DNA of 30,764 nucleotides from Zygnema cylindricum (lineage: Eukaryota > Streptophyta > Zygnematophyceae > Zygnematales > Zygnemataceae): contig JBBHKE010002495.1 in NCBI GenBank assembly GCA_037447655.1, forward strand, positions 1-30,764, read 5' to 3'. The notes beneath the pieces were generated by a model. The model made no database searches, was not told the DNA's origin, and worked only from the letters and a program-made list of their open reading frames with translations. Numbering within the stretch: the first letter of the stretch is position 1; every line of letters starts with the position of its first letter. The position numbers were made by a program, and so were the translations under genes. Below, in pieces: positions 10,499-22,100 of the stretch.

Positions 10499-10610
10499 TG
10501 TTAAGTCAAAGTTTGTAATCGGCCGTCGCGGTTTGTCGCGCGGCCGACTATTCTGTCTTTTTCAGTCAAAGTTGTAGTCGGCCGTCGCGGTCTGTCGCGC
10601 GGCTAGCTTA
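10499..10610. repeat. 112-bp double-hairpin module, copy 1
   Basis: It begins TGTTAAGTCAAAG and holds two related sub-units, each with GTCAAAGTT, then TCGGCCGTCGCGG, then TCGCGCGGC. In the first, TCGGCCG (10519-10525) pairs with CGGCCGA (10541-10547), and an inner CGCG/CGCG extends the stem around a TTTGT-type loop. The second sub-unit (10564-10610) keeps the inner CGCG pairing but has a weakened outer stem. The start TGTTAAG would suit a Copia long terminal repeat lying upstream of the Copia relic at 10921, but no matching LTR end was found. Confidence 0.85.
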
Positions 10611-10920
10611 ATCTGCGGACAGGTGGCAGATTTCTGGAGGCTTCTTGGCGGCGCACGCTCACACGTGTCACGCCATGGCTGGTATTGTATTTAAGGGACA
10701 CCATGACTGTGTGTTAATTAATCAATGAGAAATTGGAGGATTATATGAAGTAATAGAAGAGATAGAAAAAGATTGTAATTTCAGTTTTATATTAATGTGA
10801 GAATTTTTTGCAATGTCTCTTCAATGTTGATGTAATGTTTTATTTCCTGAATGCTTCTGCTGCTATAAGTGTTTGTTAGGGAGCTCAGAATTTATTATCG
10901 ATCCTTTCAGTTTGCATTAA
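10611..10920. other. Spacer between hairpin module and Copia relic
   Basis: This piece has features often seen in plant LTRs and leaders, such as GTATTTAAGGGACACC followed downstream by TTAATTAATCAATGAGAAATTGG. There is no counterpart after the second hairpin module at 14725, so an LTR assignment remains unproven. No gene is seen. Confidence 0.3.
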
Positions 10921-11859
10921 ATGACAGACTTTGAAATGACATTTTTGAATGGTGAATTGGAAGAAGTCAACATGAAGGTGCAAAGTACCTGATGTTACGA
11001 GAAGGTATGATACGGGGCCTATATAGGATTGGAGCCGACGCCGCGAATGTGATACCCTTGTTGCATACAATGCAATTGTTATTTGGTTTTGTACAAACGG
11101 CTCTACGCTTTTGCGTTTACGTGGAAGGTGAAGGTGTGAACCGAGTAATATTTACGGTGTATGTTGATGACTTTCTATCGATCTTTCATGGCTTGGATAA
11201 GCTCCTTCGAATTGATGGCGTATATGCGACTAAATTTTAGACTCACTAACCTTGGAGAAGTCTTCTACATCCTTGGATTGAAATAATTGGTCAAGAAAAC
11301 GGTGAAATCAAACTACTCTAATCTCATGACCACTCCGAGGTGTTGTCCAAGTCTTTTATGCTTAATTTTGAATTGGTAATGGCGCCTTCGAATTTAAAAG
11401 TACCGATTCAAAAATTTATTGCCGAAATTATTGTTGATGGTCAATATCAAAAAACGAAGTCTTATGTGCCTAAATTTTAGAACACGGCCTGATGTTTTGG
11501 CGGCCGTGTCTGTGGTTAATATTGATTGTCGCCTAACAAGAACATGGGAGGCATTAAAGCGGATACTCTATTTGGTAAACACGATTGTTATCAAAATTGT
11601 TTACAAATCTTGATTGGAACCTTTATATCGAATTGGATATTGCTATGCGACTTGGGGCGAAATATTCGATACACAGAATTCCACATTTAGATATACTTTT
11701 GTTTTTGGTAGGGCAGCAATTGCGTCGAGCTCGCGTCTCCAGTCAATGTACTTTCTCATTTCAATGAATATAAAATACATGGCTGCTTATCATGCATCTA
11801 AGGCTTCAATTTTGATCATGGAAATTTTGGGTAAGTTAAAATTTTCATTAGGATTTTAA
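10921..11859 (+). pseudogene. Copia-type retrotransposon relic (reverse transcriptase and RNase H)
   Basis: Pieces of a Ty1/Copia polyprotein appear in the expected order but in shifting frames with stops. They are FLNGELEE (10948 on, the conserved AFLNGELEE block), a worn YGLKQAPR block (IGLEPTPR, about 11023-11046), and VYVDDFLSI with the catalytic YVDD at 11160-11171. After these come LTNLGEVFYILGLEI (from 11241), VLSKFLMLNFELVMAP, TRPDVLAAVSVVN (about 11483) with WEALKRILYLVNT, and finally KYMAAYHASKA from the RNase H region (about 11774). In live elements the enzyme copies element RNA into DNA. Gag, protease and integrase are not visible. Frameshifts and stops show that it is dead. Confidence 0.85.
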
Positions 11860-13061
11860 CTATATCTATGGATAGAATGAGTTTTATGGCTTTCGTGAAA
11901 CTTCCCTTTTTTCACAAGCGCACGAAACATCTTCGGGTATGGTGGCTTTTCGTAGAAGATTAGGTAACTTGAAAGAAAATCGAGTCTCATTATGTGATCA
12001 TATTGAAAGAGGGTGCCAAGATGCATGATGTACTGTTGAGGGGGTTGACCTAAACTCTTGCTGCTATGAGTTTTTAACGGTTCTCACATTGATAGAGGGA
12101 TTTTGGGTTTAACGTTGAGAAAAAGCTGTTTGCGTATTTCAACGGTATTTTGGTTCGTGAAGTATGAATCGACTTTGAGTATGTACGTTGACGTTGCTTT
12201 ATTTTTCATTTGATACTTTGTTGTTTCCGTAGTACTGTCCATTTGTATCGGTTCACTTGAAAGCTATTTAACTCGATAAATGGATTGATTGAGTGAGGAA
12301 AATAAAATTCCTTTTGTAGAAAAACTTTGGCTAAATATAGGACTTAGGCAAGAATTGTTTTGTCCTTTGAAATACTCTTACTTCCACTGCTGTAAACTGC
12401 CTTTTTATCGATCCTATCATAAAATAACTCAAAAGACACCCGAGAGCACATATAAGTCATTCCCATAATACGCAGTTTACTATGGCACATCCATGGCATT
12501 TGTTTTTCTCCTCCACAATTCACTAATATTTATAAAACAAACCCCAATCATTTTCTGTTACACTCTCGGATGAAAGTCAAATTGTAAATCTACCTACATA
12601 TTACTAAACGCTAACAAAAAAAAGAGGTTCCTAATACCTGAAACACACTAAAGTACAGGAGGACGCGCACCAAGTACGAACAGGAAATGACATGCGAACA
12701 GAAATTATTAATTAACCGTAACAGAAAAGAAACGAAATGTACAAACTGAAACCTAAAGGTGTTTCGACGTTCTCGCCCGAAATGAAACCACGCTAATAAT
12801 GAACAGATTCAACAGTTTGCAATTCCGGACATCTGTCGTAGTGATTTTTGTACAATATGTGTATTATTTTGCAAAATTCAATATTAAGTTTTAATGAAGA
12901 ATTCCAATGCAACTTTGTTTCATGTATTCCAAGCACCATATTGTATATAAATTTTACCAAATAGTACTATTGTTTTTGTTTAGTTGTCTTTATTATATTG
13001 TTAGTTTATGACTTGTGCGGGCTTTTCATGGGGATGGGGTTGGGGAGAGCGAATCTTACAG
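11860..13061. other. No gene seen before the first visible LRR exon
   Basis: The sequence is AT-rich with short frames only. No signal-peptide exon or further 72-bp LRR exon could be found here, so the 5' part of the gene lies further upstream, outside the window, or has been lost. The acceptor for the first visible exon (CTTACAG, ending at 13061) has a poor pyrimidine tract. Confidence 0.5.
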
Positions 13062-13133
13062 AGTGTTAGCCGCCAACAAATTGAGTGGGACTGTTCCGAA
13101 ATGCATCGGGAAGATGAGCGGTCTTTCACAAAT
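13062..13133 (+). CDS. LRR exon 1 (72 bp)
   Basis: It reads VLAANKLSGTVPKCIGKMSG then LSQM, a canonical 24-residue plant LRR. The acceptor is CTTACAG and the donor GTAAGT at 13134. The length is exactly 72 bp with a 1-base/2-base split-codon phase, the same as the other LRR exons. It lies between the two copies of the 112-bp hairpin module. Confidence 0.8.
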
Positions 13134-16100
13134 GTAAGTTTTTTTCTGGTTTTTTATTTTATTATTTAACATTATTTTGTTGTCGGTTTGTTGTTGTTGT
13201 TGTTTATGCCTTTGTTGCTATTCTTATAGATATTATTTTAGTATAAATAATCATTATTTTTATTGTTATCTATATGCAGATATTTTTTTGTAGCTTTTAA
13301 TTGTCATTTATAGCCTTATTGGAACTCTATCAAAGATAATGACTAAATGAACATCTCTTTGTCTTTTAATTCTTATTCTAATTTTCTTTTTCCTATAAAG
13401 CCTTCCTATCTCAATTGCAAAAAGTATTCTTAACAAAGGCAAAATTTCAACGATAACAATCTCCTTTTTAGCTTTTCTTGTTTGTCTCCCCATTTTACAT
13501 GTTATTTGCTCCTTTTTACCGCCTTTTTTTGGCCTTTTCTATTATTATTATTTTGTATTGCTTCGGCCTCTCATGGTCTCTTCTGCCATAAGCCAGTTGA
13601 AACTCGGTGGGATCTAACAGTGCTTAAATAACCTTGGTTATCTACCCCACCTAAAATTCACAATTCTTATCCAAATTATGCATATAAGAGTTTGTTGAAA
13701 AGCGCTTTGTGTCTTATTTCCATGGTAAATTAGGGGAAGGAAAAAAATCAAGGGTTGAAACGCAATTGCGAAAGGAATAAGAAAAAATATGTGATGCCAA
13801 AAGTACAAATACACAATAACCTATAGTAAATCATAAATTTGTCTTTTTTCCCGTAGTTTTTGTACACATATTTAGTGGTTCTTGTAAAAGTGCTATATTT
13901 GCACCAGATCTGGACCTGAAACATCATGATACACGTCTTGTTGTGCAAAAGGACGTTCGGATGTGATCCACGTTAGCCTTCACTTTGCGCACGTCATTCA
14001 GCACGTTACTATTGGTCAGGTTACTTAGCGAAATTGTCACGGTACTCGGTCTGACATATCTTTAAATCACTCAAGGCTGCCAGTAGTTATTTCTCCGAAT
14101 GACCGTTCTCAACCAACGTAGTTAATATTAAGAAAAATTACAAAAGTCAGTTTTATTACCATTAGAGTACACAATTGTGTTATTCATCCGATGCTATGGA
14201 GGAACAATAAAGTCATAAGCAAAGATTAGTTATTGCAAGTGACATGACTAGAAATTGAAAAGCTTGTATGGTTCTCTTTCCTGTTGAATTGCATTTTTTT
14301 CTTTACATGTTTTCTGCAATCATTGACTTTATTTTTATACCTGGTTATCTTTATGACTTGCGATTTCTATGAGCAGTGGTTATGAGTTTAGGGTTCAGGT
14401 ATGAATGACTTTTGTATTCAAGAAATCTAGTCAATAGGACTGATCTAGAACTTTAGTACTAATGTAAACTACATACACTGTTTCATTATAATAAAAAAAT
14501 TCTCCTGGTTTGAGTTTGGTATACTATTGACATTTTGTGTGCTCGTTTTTTTATTGATTTATGCTCCTCTAGAGGTGACAATCTCTTGAGAGCCGTAAGC
14601 TGGTGAGTAGATATGTAAAACAAAGTGTTTTTTTTCCTATTGTTTCCGATTCCACAAAGCTACTTTGTAAAAATCGGAGTGAAAATTTCTTAAAAGTTTA
14701 CTATCTATAAAATGTTGTGAACAATGTTAAGTCAAAGTTTGTAATCGGCCGTCGCGGTCTGTCGCGCGGCCGACTATTCTGTCTTTTTCAGTCAAAGTTG
14801 TAGTCGGCCGTCGCGGTCTGTCGCGCGGCTGGCTAAATTGTCGTTACGTTAAGTTAGTGGGCTAATTTGTCGTTACGCTAAGTTAGTGGTCCCGGGTGGT
14901 TTTATTTATTCGTGTAGTGGATTGTAGTTTTCGTGGTTTCGCGGAGATTCAGTTTGACGAAGACCAAGTTATGTTTCGTTTGGTGTGTACGGTTAGTATG
15001 TATGTTTTGTCTTTAGTTAGTTTTGGTTGTACGTGTGAGTTGTACCGGCAGTTCTTTGTGTTTCGCTGTTGACGCAAATTGACTTGTACGCACTTAGTGC
15101 GCACTATATGATTTGGGTTGATTTGTAGTTTGAGGTAGTGACGTCACAGTAAATGTACTATATATTGCAGATTAGAGGGAGTAGGAAGTTAATCTTTTTA
15201 TGGGAGAAAATGTCTATGAATTATATTGGCTTTTGTGGACAGTTCGTTCTCGTGTGATATATTTTGTTTTTTTTTGCTTCCGCTGTAGGCTTGCACTCTG
15301 ATTTTTGTGTGAGATCCTATCAAACAAATCGAATTTTTGTTTGGTTTCAACAGTATTCCGTGTGTAATGTTTAAAAAGTATAAAACGGAAAGATATCAAA
15401 GTAAAATATACGTGTGTAATATTTAAAAAGTATAAAATGGAAAGTTAACAAAGTTAAATGTACGACCATGACTAAAACACCTATATTTACTATTGAAAGA
15501 AAAATACATTCAATCGAATGGAGACTTACAGGTGAAATATGTGTTCAAAAAATGGTCAAATATGCTCCAAACTTGGTGCCATAACCAGGCTATCTAGTGC
15601 TAACCAAACTTTTTTTTGCCGATTTCCTTCATGAGTTCATTTTGATGCTAACCCCATTTTTCGACTGCAACAACTCTTGTCTTTCTTTTGCTCGTTTGTT
15701 TAGATCAAACTTCTTTATTCGTACAAATCTCCTAAAAAACCGAAAAACCCGAAAAAAATTGAAAGAGAAAACCTAGGAAACAACCAAAAAAAATCCTAAA
15801 ACAGAATTTACCTATAATTCGTGCTTATTAAGAGTTTATTTGAGGGAGCGTACAAATATCAAGATTGACTTTTTGTATTTTTTCCTTCGAATTCGTAAAA
15901 ACCCAAAAAAACCACAAAAAAACCTAAACCTCCAGACGTTTTGGGTGTTTCGTGGCTATTTATTTTCGTTTTTTGATTTTGAAATTGTAAAATGTCCTAA
16001 AAAAACAGAATACAAAACTGGCAAAATCCCATGAATTGATAGGCCTAAGATTTTTTAGGGGTGTGACAAATGTCACAGATGGTTGTCGGATAACCAGTTC

Positions 16101-19100
16101 ACGTGAAGTATTCCAGCTTCCATCAACGAAATTGAGGGCCTTCTAAAACTGTAAGTTATTTTTGACGACCTTTTTAGGCGTTTTTTCATTTTTTTTTGAA
16201 TTTCTCGCTTCTTAGATTCTTGAGGGTTTTTATTTTTGCGAAATTTTTGGATTTTAAATTTACTTTTTAAGGCTTTTCGGAGTACTTTTAGCGTTTCTTA
16301 TAGGGTTAAGTGCTAGAATCTTAAGGTCTTTTTTAGGTACTTTTTATGACACTTTTTAGGATTTTCAAGGATTTTAAATATATCGGGGTTTTTAAAAGAT
16401 TTTTACTTGGGATTTTCTTAGGCCAATTATTTTTCTGTTTTTCATGGTCATTCAGATTTACATTTTTAAGGGATTTTTTTTTTCATGTGTTTTTATGTAT
16501 TTTTATCGCCAATCAAACAAGATTTAATTGTGACGATCATGACATTCATGAGGGAGAGAGAGAGGGAGACGGAGAGAGAGAGGAGAAGTTGAGGGAGAGG
16601 GAGAGGGAGAGGAAGAGGGAGAGGGTGAGGAAAAGGGAGGGCTGAAAAATTAAGGGAAAGCGGAGGAAGCGAAGGAAAAGAGAAAGGGCGTAAATGAGAT
16701 GAAGATCTAAAAGGATCGTGAGGGGAGTAATGGGGGATAGGGATGGAGAGGGAGAGGGAGAGATAGTGAAGATGGGACAAAAGGGTCCCTCTGTAAGCGG
16801 AAGTTGCAAGAGATAGAGCGTCAGGGTGCGAGGGAAAGGGAGAAAGAGAGGAGTTGTGAGATGGAAGGTGTAACCAGGTTGTCTAATTAATGTTGACAGT
16901 TTTAAAATGGTATATTTTGAAGATCAATCTCCAGAGTTAACATTTGAAAAGTAAAGATAAAATCACTCAACTTGAATGTTAAACTAGATTATGTATGATT
17001 ACTATTATTTTTACAAGAGAAATTCGAAGTTTATGCCTGAAAAACAAAAATGAAGGAAAAGAAGATGTAAAAGCTAAAATAACAAATTGTGAATTGTGCG
17101 GATTTGGGGGATCAGGCGGGTGCGCTACGGCGGGAGAGGGCAGGGGTATAAATAACAACCGCTTCTCCGGAAGTATTCCAAACCTCCATCGATTATGGAA
17201 CGTTCGGGAATTGTAAGTAAAATCTAATTACATGGGTTGTTGTTTGATGTTATTGTTATAGTTTTGGTTTATTTTATGGTCACTGTATCGTCTAGAGTAA
17301 GAATATTAGGCAAATTGAAAATCCCAATTGTTTCCCTTATTCGGCAGTAACATCGTAGTGAATTTTTCTTTCTTTATAATCGGAATATTAAAAAAATCGA
17401 TTTATGCCCTACATTTTTAAAGAAAGGTATTGATAATTTTCGTTAACACCAAAGCTGGAAGTAAATGAATTGGAATTTTAGGTTCACTAGGCAAATCGAT
17501 CTTTCTCACGTCTTTGAATATCTTCGTCAGTTTTCACAAAAAAAAATCAAGTTTGTGTGAATGACAGAGTGCATACCAAAGTACTTACGACAAAAAAGTT
17601 ACACTTTCCCCCCAAAAAGCGGCGAAGTTAAAAAAAATCACAGCAATTAATCAGAAAAGGACATTTTGTTTATGGACAAACATTTAAGCTACAGATTAAT
17701 CTGATTTTGGGTAGGCATAAAGTAGAAGGAAAAAGTGACCCAGCGCAAAATAATAGAACTCATTAGTGAGAAAGTTGTAGAGCATTCAATTTTCAAATAA
17801 TCGAAATTAAAACATTTTTAACTTGTTAATTTCACAGATGTGCCCTTCGGCGGACTTGTCAATTATCTTGATGTGACTTCCGAAAATACCTTGATAGATC
17901 CCGCATTTCGATTTTGATCCTCTCTCACCCCGATCCCTCAAACCGTGCTCTCTCTCCTTTTTTATGCTCGACCTGCCACCTGATTAAGAACCAACAGAAC
18001 CGTTTTGATGAGACACATTGATTCTGGTCCGTTACCAAACCAAAAATCCGATTTTGAGATGCGAACCAGTACCGGTTAACGAACCAATCAGAACACATTG
18101 TTTTGCCAACATCATTGTATGCAAATTCACAAGTGTGTGGACAAAGATCCTGACCGTCCAAGAAACTAAAAACTGGACGGCCATGAGATGTTGAAGTCAT
18201 TGTTAGACCCACGTGGTGACTTACAAACTATTGACGGCAAGAGTCTTTTTTTTTACAATAATGTATTTTTCTCGTAAAACAAAATTTAATCAAAAAGGCG
18301 CTATTGGGTCAATTTCCAACCGAATTCATCGATGTTTTGATAGAACTGTTATTTTTAGCTATGGTGTCAAGAGAAGGAAGTGATGAAGAGAGGGAAAGAA
18401 TAAAAACGGTTCACTTTAGTGTGAAGAAAAGGGCTGAGAGATTATGCAAAAAAATAATTATTAAACGCTTTTGGAAACATCCTTTTTTATGTTAGAAGTT
18501 GTGACACCAACGTTCAATCGAACGATAGAACAGTACACCGTGTATCGCTATTAGTGTTAACAATTTTTTCGCCACTTAAAACATCTTTTCTCCGTACACA
18601 CTTGTCCTATTTTCAATTTGAGACCGCCAATCGGAAGCTGAGAATCCTACCTTTCAATCGCAACCGTTAGATCCACAATCGGACAAATGTGTACGGAGAA
18701 AACACGTTTTGAGTGGCGAAAAAACATTAACACTAATTACGATACACGGTGTAGTAATGCTACATAGTCATGTTGCAATGATATATTAAAACGGTGTAAT
18801 TGACATGTATTTTTGAGACCATACAAATAAATTACGTATCTTTTCACTGTTACGTTGTTTCGGTCCACAAAAGACGAAAAAATGAAATTGCAACTAATGA
18901 CAAATGAGCAAACAAATTTGTGCCTAAAATTCCCGAAATGCTTGTAACTTTGCTTCCTTTAATGCTAACCATTTTTAAAATCAATTCTCTTATTTCAAGA
19001 TTTCTTATTTTCTTACATTCGTATATAGTTTATATGTCCTTAGAGGATATGGTTTTTGTGCACTAGAAGTTCTTCTCCAAAGTAATTTTAATAAATTCCC

Positions 19101-22100
19101 GTAGATAATGAATAGGGACGCATTTTTCCAAGTTGAAACTAAATTGGGGCTTTAATTTACAAATGCATGAGAAAAATAAAAAAAGGAAAGTCTTTTTCAG
19201 TGACAATGTTAAATTTGTAATTTGACTTTTAATAAACGCTTGTGGAATAGTAAATGGATACAACTTTCCATTGATTTCATTTTTAGGACATGCCTAAAAA
19301 ATTATAGATCCTTTCCACCATGATGAAATGTAATTATAAAAGATGTTTATGCAATAAATTGTTGGGTGTGTATGTTGATGTTTCATCCAGTAATGGTAAA
19401 ATTTTCAGAAAAGAAAAATTCTGCAATCCTAAATGGGTCTAAAACTGTCCTGGATTTTGATACGTGTATTTTCAAATGTTTAATGTTGCCAAAATCTCGA
19501 ACAAAATATTTTTTTCAATGGTATCCAAATGTTCAAATCCAATCCTGACTTTTTGATACAACGTTCGGTTTCCTCTCAAAAGGAATCATAGTTTATTTGA
19601 AGATAGAAGGCTGAAGGGCTGGAAATTTGACTGCTGGTTAAAAAAAAGAGATGGAAAATTAAAAAGTGCGAAGTTGTGAACAGTGGAAGAAAAATAAATC
19701 ATTTTCTTCTTAACATTGATTTACTTAATGTCTTTTTCCAAATTTGAATTGAAAAATATAGCATATGTTTTTGCACTTCTTTTATTTGTGATCTCAATCA
19801 TTTATTTTTTCTGAAAATCAACCCTGTTTTCACTTAACACATCAAATATCTACACTTTAGCGGGCTCATTTGTTTATTATTTGACACCCATAAATGTATA
19901 CGTATTTTGAAATAGACACTCACACATATATCTTTGTTTGTAACCATGTTTATCAAAACAAGAAGAAAAGACAGGACATTGGTTTTTTTTTCTTTCAGAT
20001 ATTTTAGTAACAATCAGTTGACTGGAAGCATTCCATCGTCCATCTTTCAAATGGAATACCTCGAAGCTTTGTGAGTCTAAAATCCTTAATCCTAAAAATC
20101 TTAAAATGGCCAGAATTCTAAAAACGTAAAAACCTTAATAATCTCTAAATTTTAAGAATCTGGAAGCCCTAAACCCCAAACCTTAAAAGAAGAGATTTCA
20201 TAGAAGAAATAAACGATGCCCTGTTTTGTACGGCAGAAGGAATGGGAATTATATTTTGAAGGACTGGATTTTTGTGGCAAATGGATTTTTCCTTTTTTAG
20301 ACATCGAACTTTGAAAAATAATAAGTTCGATGACTAAGACTCAAACATATAAAAAATGAAAGGGTGAAGTCCTCGAATAAAACTTGCCAAAATATATTTA
20401 ATAACTCATTAAGCGGAAATTTTCCAACTTCCTTCGGTCGTTTGCCCCTTCAACTCTGGCACAAAAACATCTCTTAGTGTTCAGTTGTATGATGTAAAAA
20501 ATAAAAAAAAATCTTATAATGAAGCAATCGTGTCCTGATTTTTTTTTTATACAGAAAATAAATAACGGTGTGTCTAAAAGTAACACTTGTCGCTTATTTT
20601 TGTTTTTCTATTTATCTATTCATGGTGATGTTTCTTTATTTTGTATCCTATTTCCTTTACACCGGAGTAACCCGTAGGACCGCAGGGGGATCGAATACCA
20701 GTCTAGGCATATAAATATTCCTATATCTGCCCACCTAGAAACAATTATCTTAAATGTCTTAGGAAAGCTGTTAGTTTCTATTTACTAGTGTTGTATGTTG
20801 AACAGGTTTTGTCGATAATCATTAAGTACTTTCTTTACGAGTCTAGATAATCGACATGTCGACGCAATATAACGAATCGCAGTATAGCAACATCGATACT
20901 GCAACAACATTCATATCGACGTACAATTGTTACAATCAATACTTTCTGTATATGTACATTTTGGAAATTCCGTACATTTCATGCATCTTAAATACCTTAA
21001 TTGATATAAAACATTAGGTGACAATCGCAGATCATTGCGATATCGATGTGTATCTTTTAAGCCAATAAATATCGGTTTTTGACAAATAAAAATTGGTAAT
21101 ACAGCTCAACTTTTCTGTATAAATGATCTTAAAAATTGAAAGAAAACGTCCAGAGAGTAAATAAATAATTGCTATTGCTCCCGATTCAGTTTTATGATGT
21201 GGCACCACGGGTGACCTAGTGTCGTAACAGTTATCACTTGCATTTCAGCTTCATGTTTAATCAATTGAATGTTTCTTAAAAAGTAAAAAGTTTTGTAGAG
21301 ATTGGCCGAGGAGTAATTTAAGCGATGGGCGTCACAAGCGTTCGGGACCTATTCATGTATTTTGAGGATTTTTCTTAAATCTAAACAGGAATTTTGAAAG
21401 GTGCAGACTCATCATTGCGCTTCTTGGTTGAGTTATATTTGATGCTTTGCTGCTGCAAATATTAAGTAAACCAGGATGTCGACGCCCAATGACCTCGATG
21501 GTCACACTTAGCCATATTTTTTTTGATGGAAATCGAATTTCTGTTTTCCAATAACCTTTTTTGGCTTTATCCGGGTTTCTAGGATTCTCAGGTGTTTTTT
21601 TAGGGTTTTTTATTGTTGGATAGTTTTTTGTTCGCCTTCATCATTTTTGTAGTACTTGAACCAGTTATATTAGATTCAAAATATAATCTTATGCATGGTT
21701 TTCTGTAATAACACTGTTTTGGACATTAACCCATTATGTAAACTAACGAGCTCCAAAGTTATCGTTGTTGATTTTATTTAAATATATTTAGCGTGAAAGA
21801 CTGGTGGCAAGGTGGGGGAGTTATTTTATAAAAAATGGTTGATTTAACGCTAATTATTTAGGAGACCAACCTTACTAGTTATTCAATTTTCATTCTCGAA
21901 ATTATTTGTGGTCTTATTTAAAATTCGATTGTAGTTTCTAAGTTTCTTGTTAGTTTTGTATGACCAATATTGCACTTCATTAATAAACTGCGATATTTAC
22001 TTATGTTGAAATATTACAAGAGCTAGGCTATGTATTCTTTTTCCAAAACAAGACTTCCACTAGGTCCCAAACACATGGGTATTAACGCGTATTATCTTTT

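Larger units (their letters stand above)
13134..16078 (+). other. Intron, repeat-bearing
   Basis: The intron runs from GTAAGT to CACAG, about 2.9 kb. It contains a possible truncated LRR exon (14573-14602), the second 112-bp hairpin module (14725-14836), a 29-bp tandem duplication, and AT-rich DNA from 15200 with A-run and C(C)TAAAA-type repeats near 15730-15800 and 15895-15930. Open frames on the minus strand (13308-13493, 13748-13948) have no recognised domain. Confidence 0.55.

Noticed and set aside
16346-16809. Open frames on both strands over the second purine tract
   Set aside because: Same cause: low-complexity repeat, no domain.
21249-21278. Worn LRR exon reading FMFNQLNVS after TTTCAG
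   Set aside because: It stops after nine codons and has no donor; too short to call.
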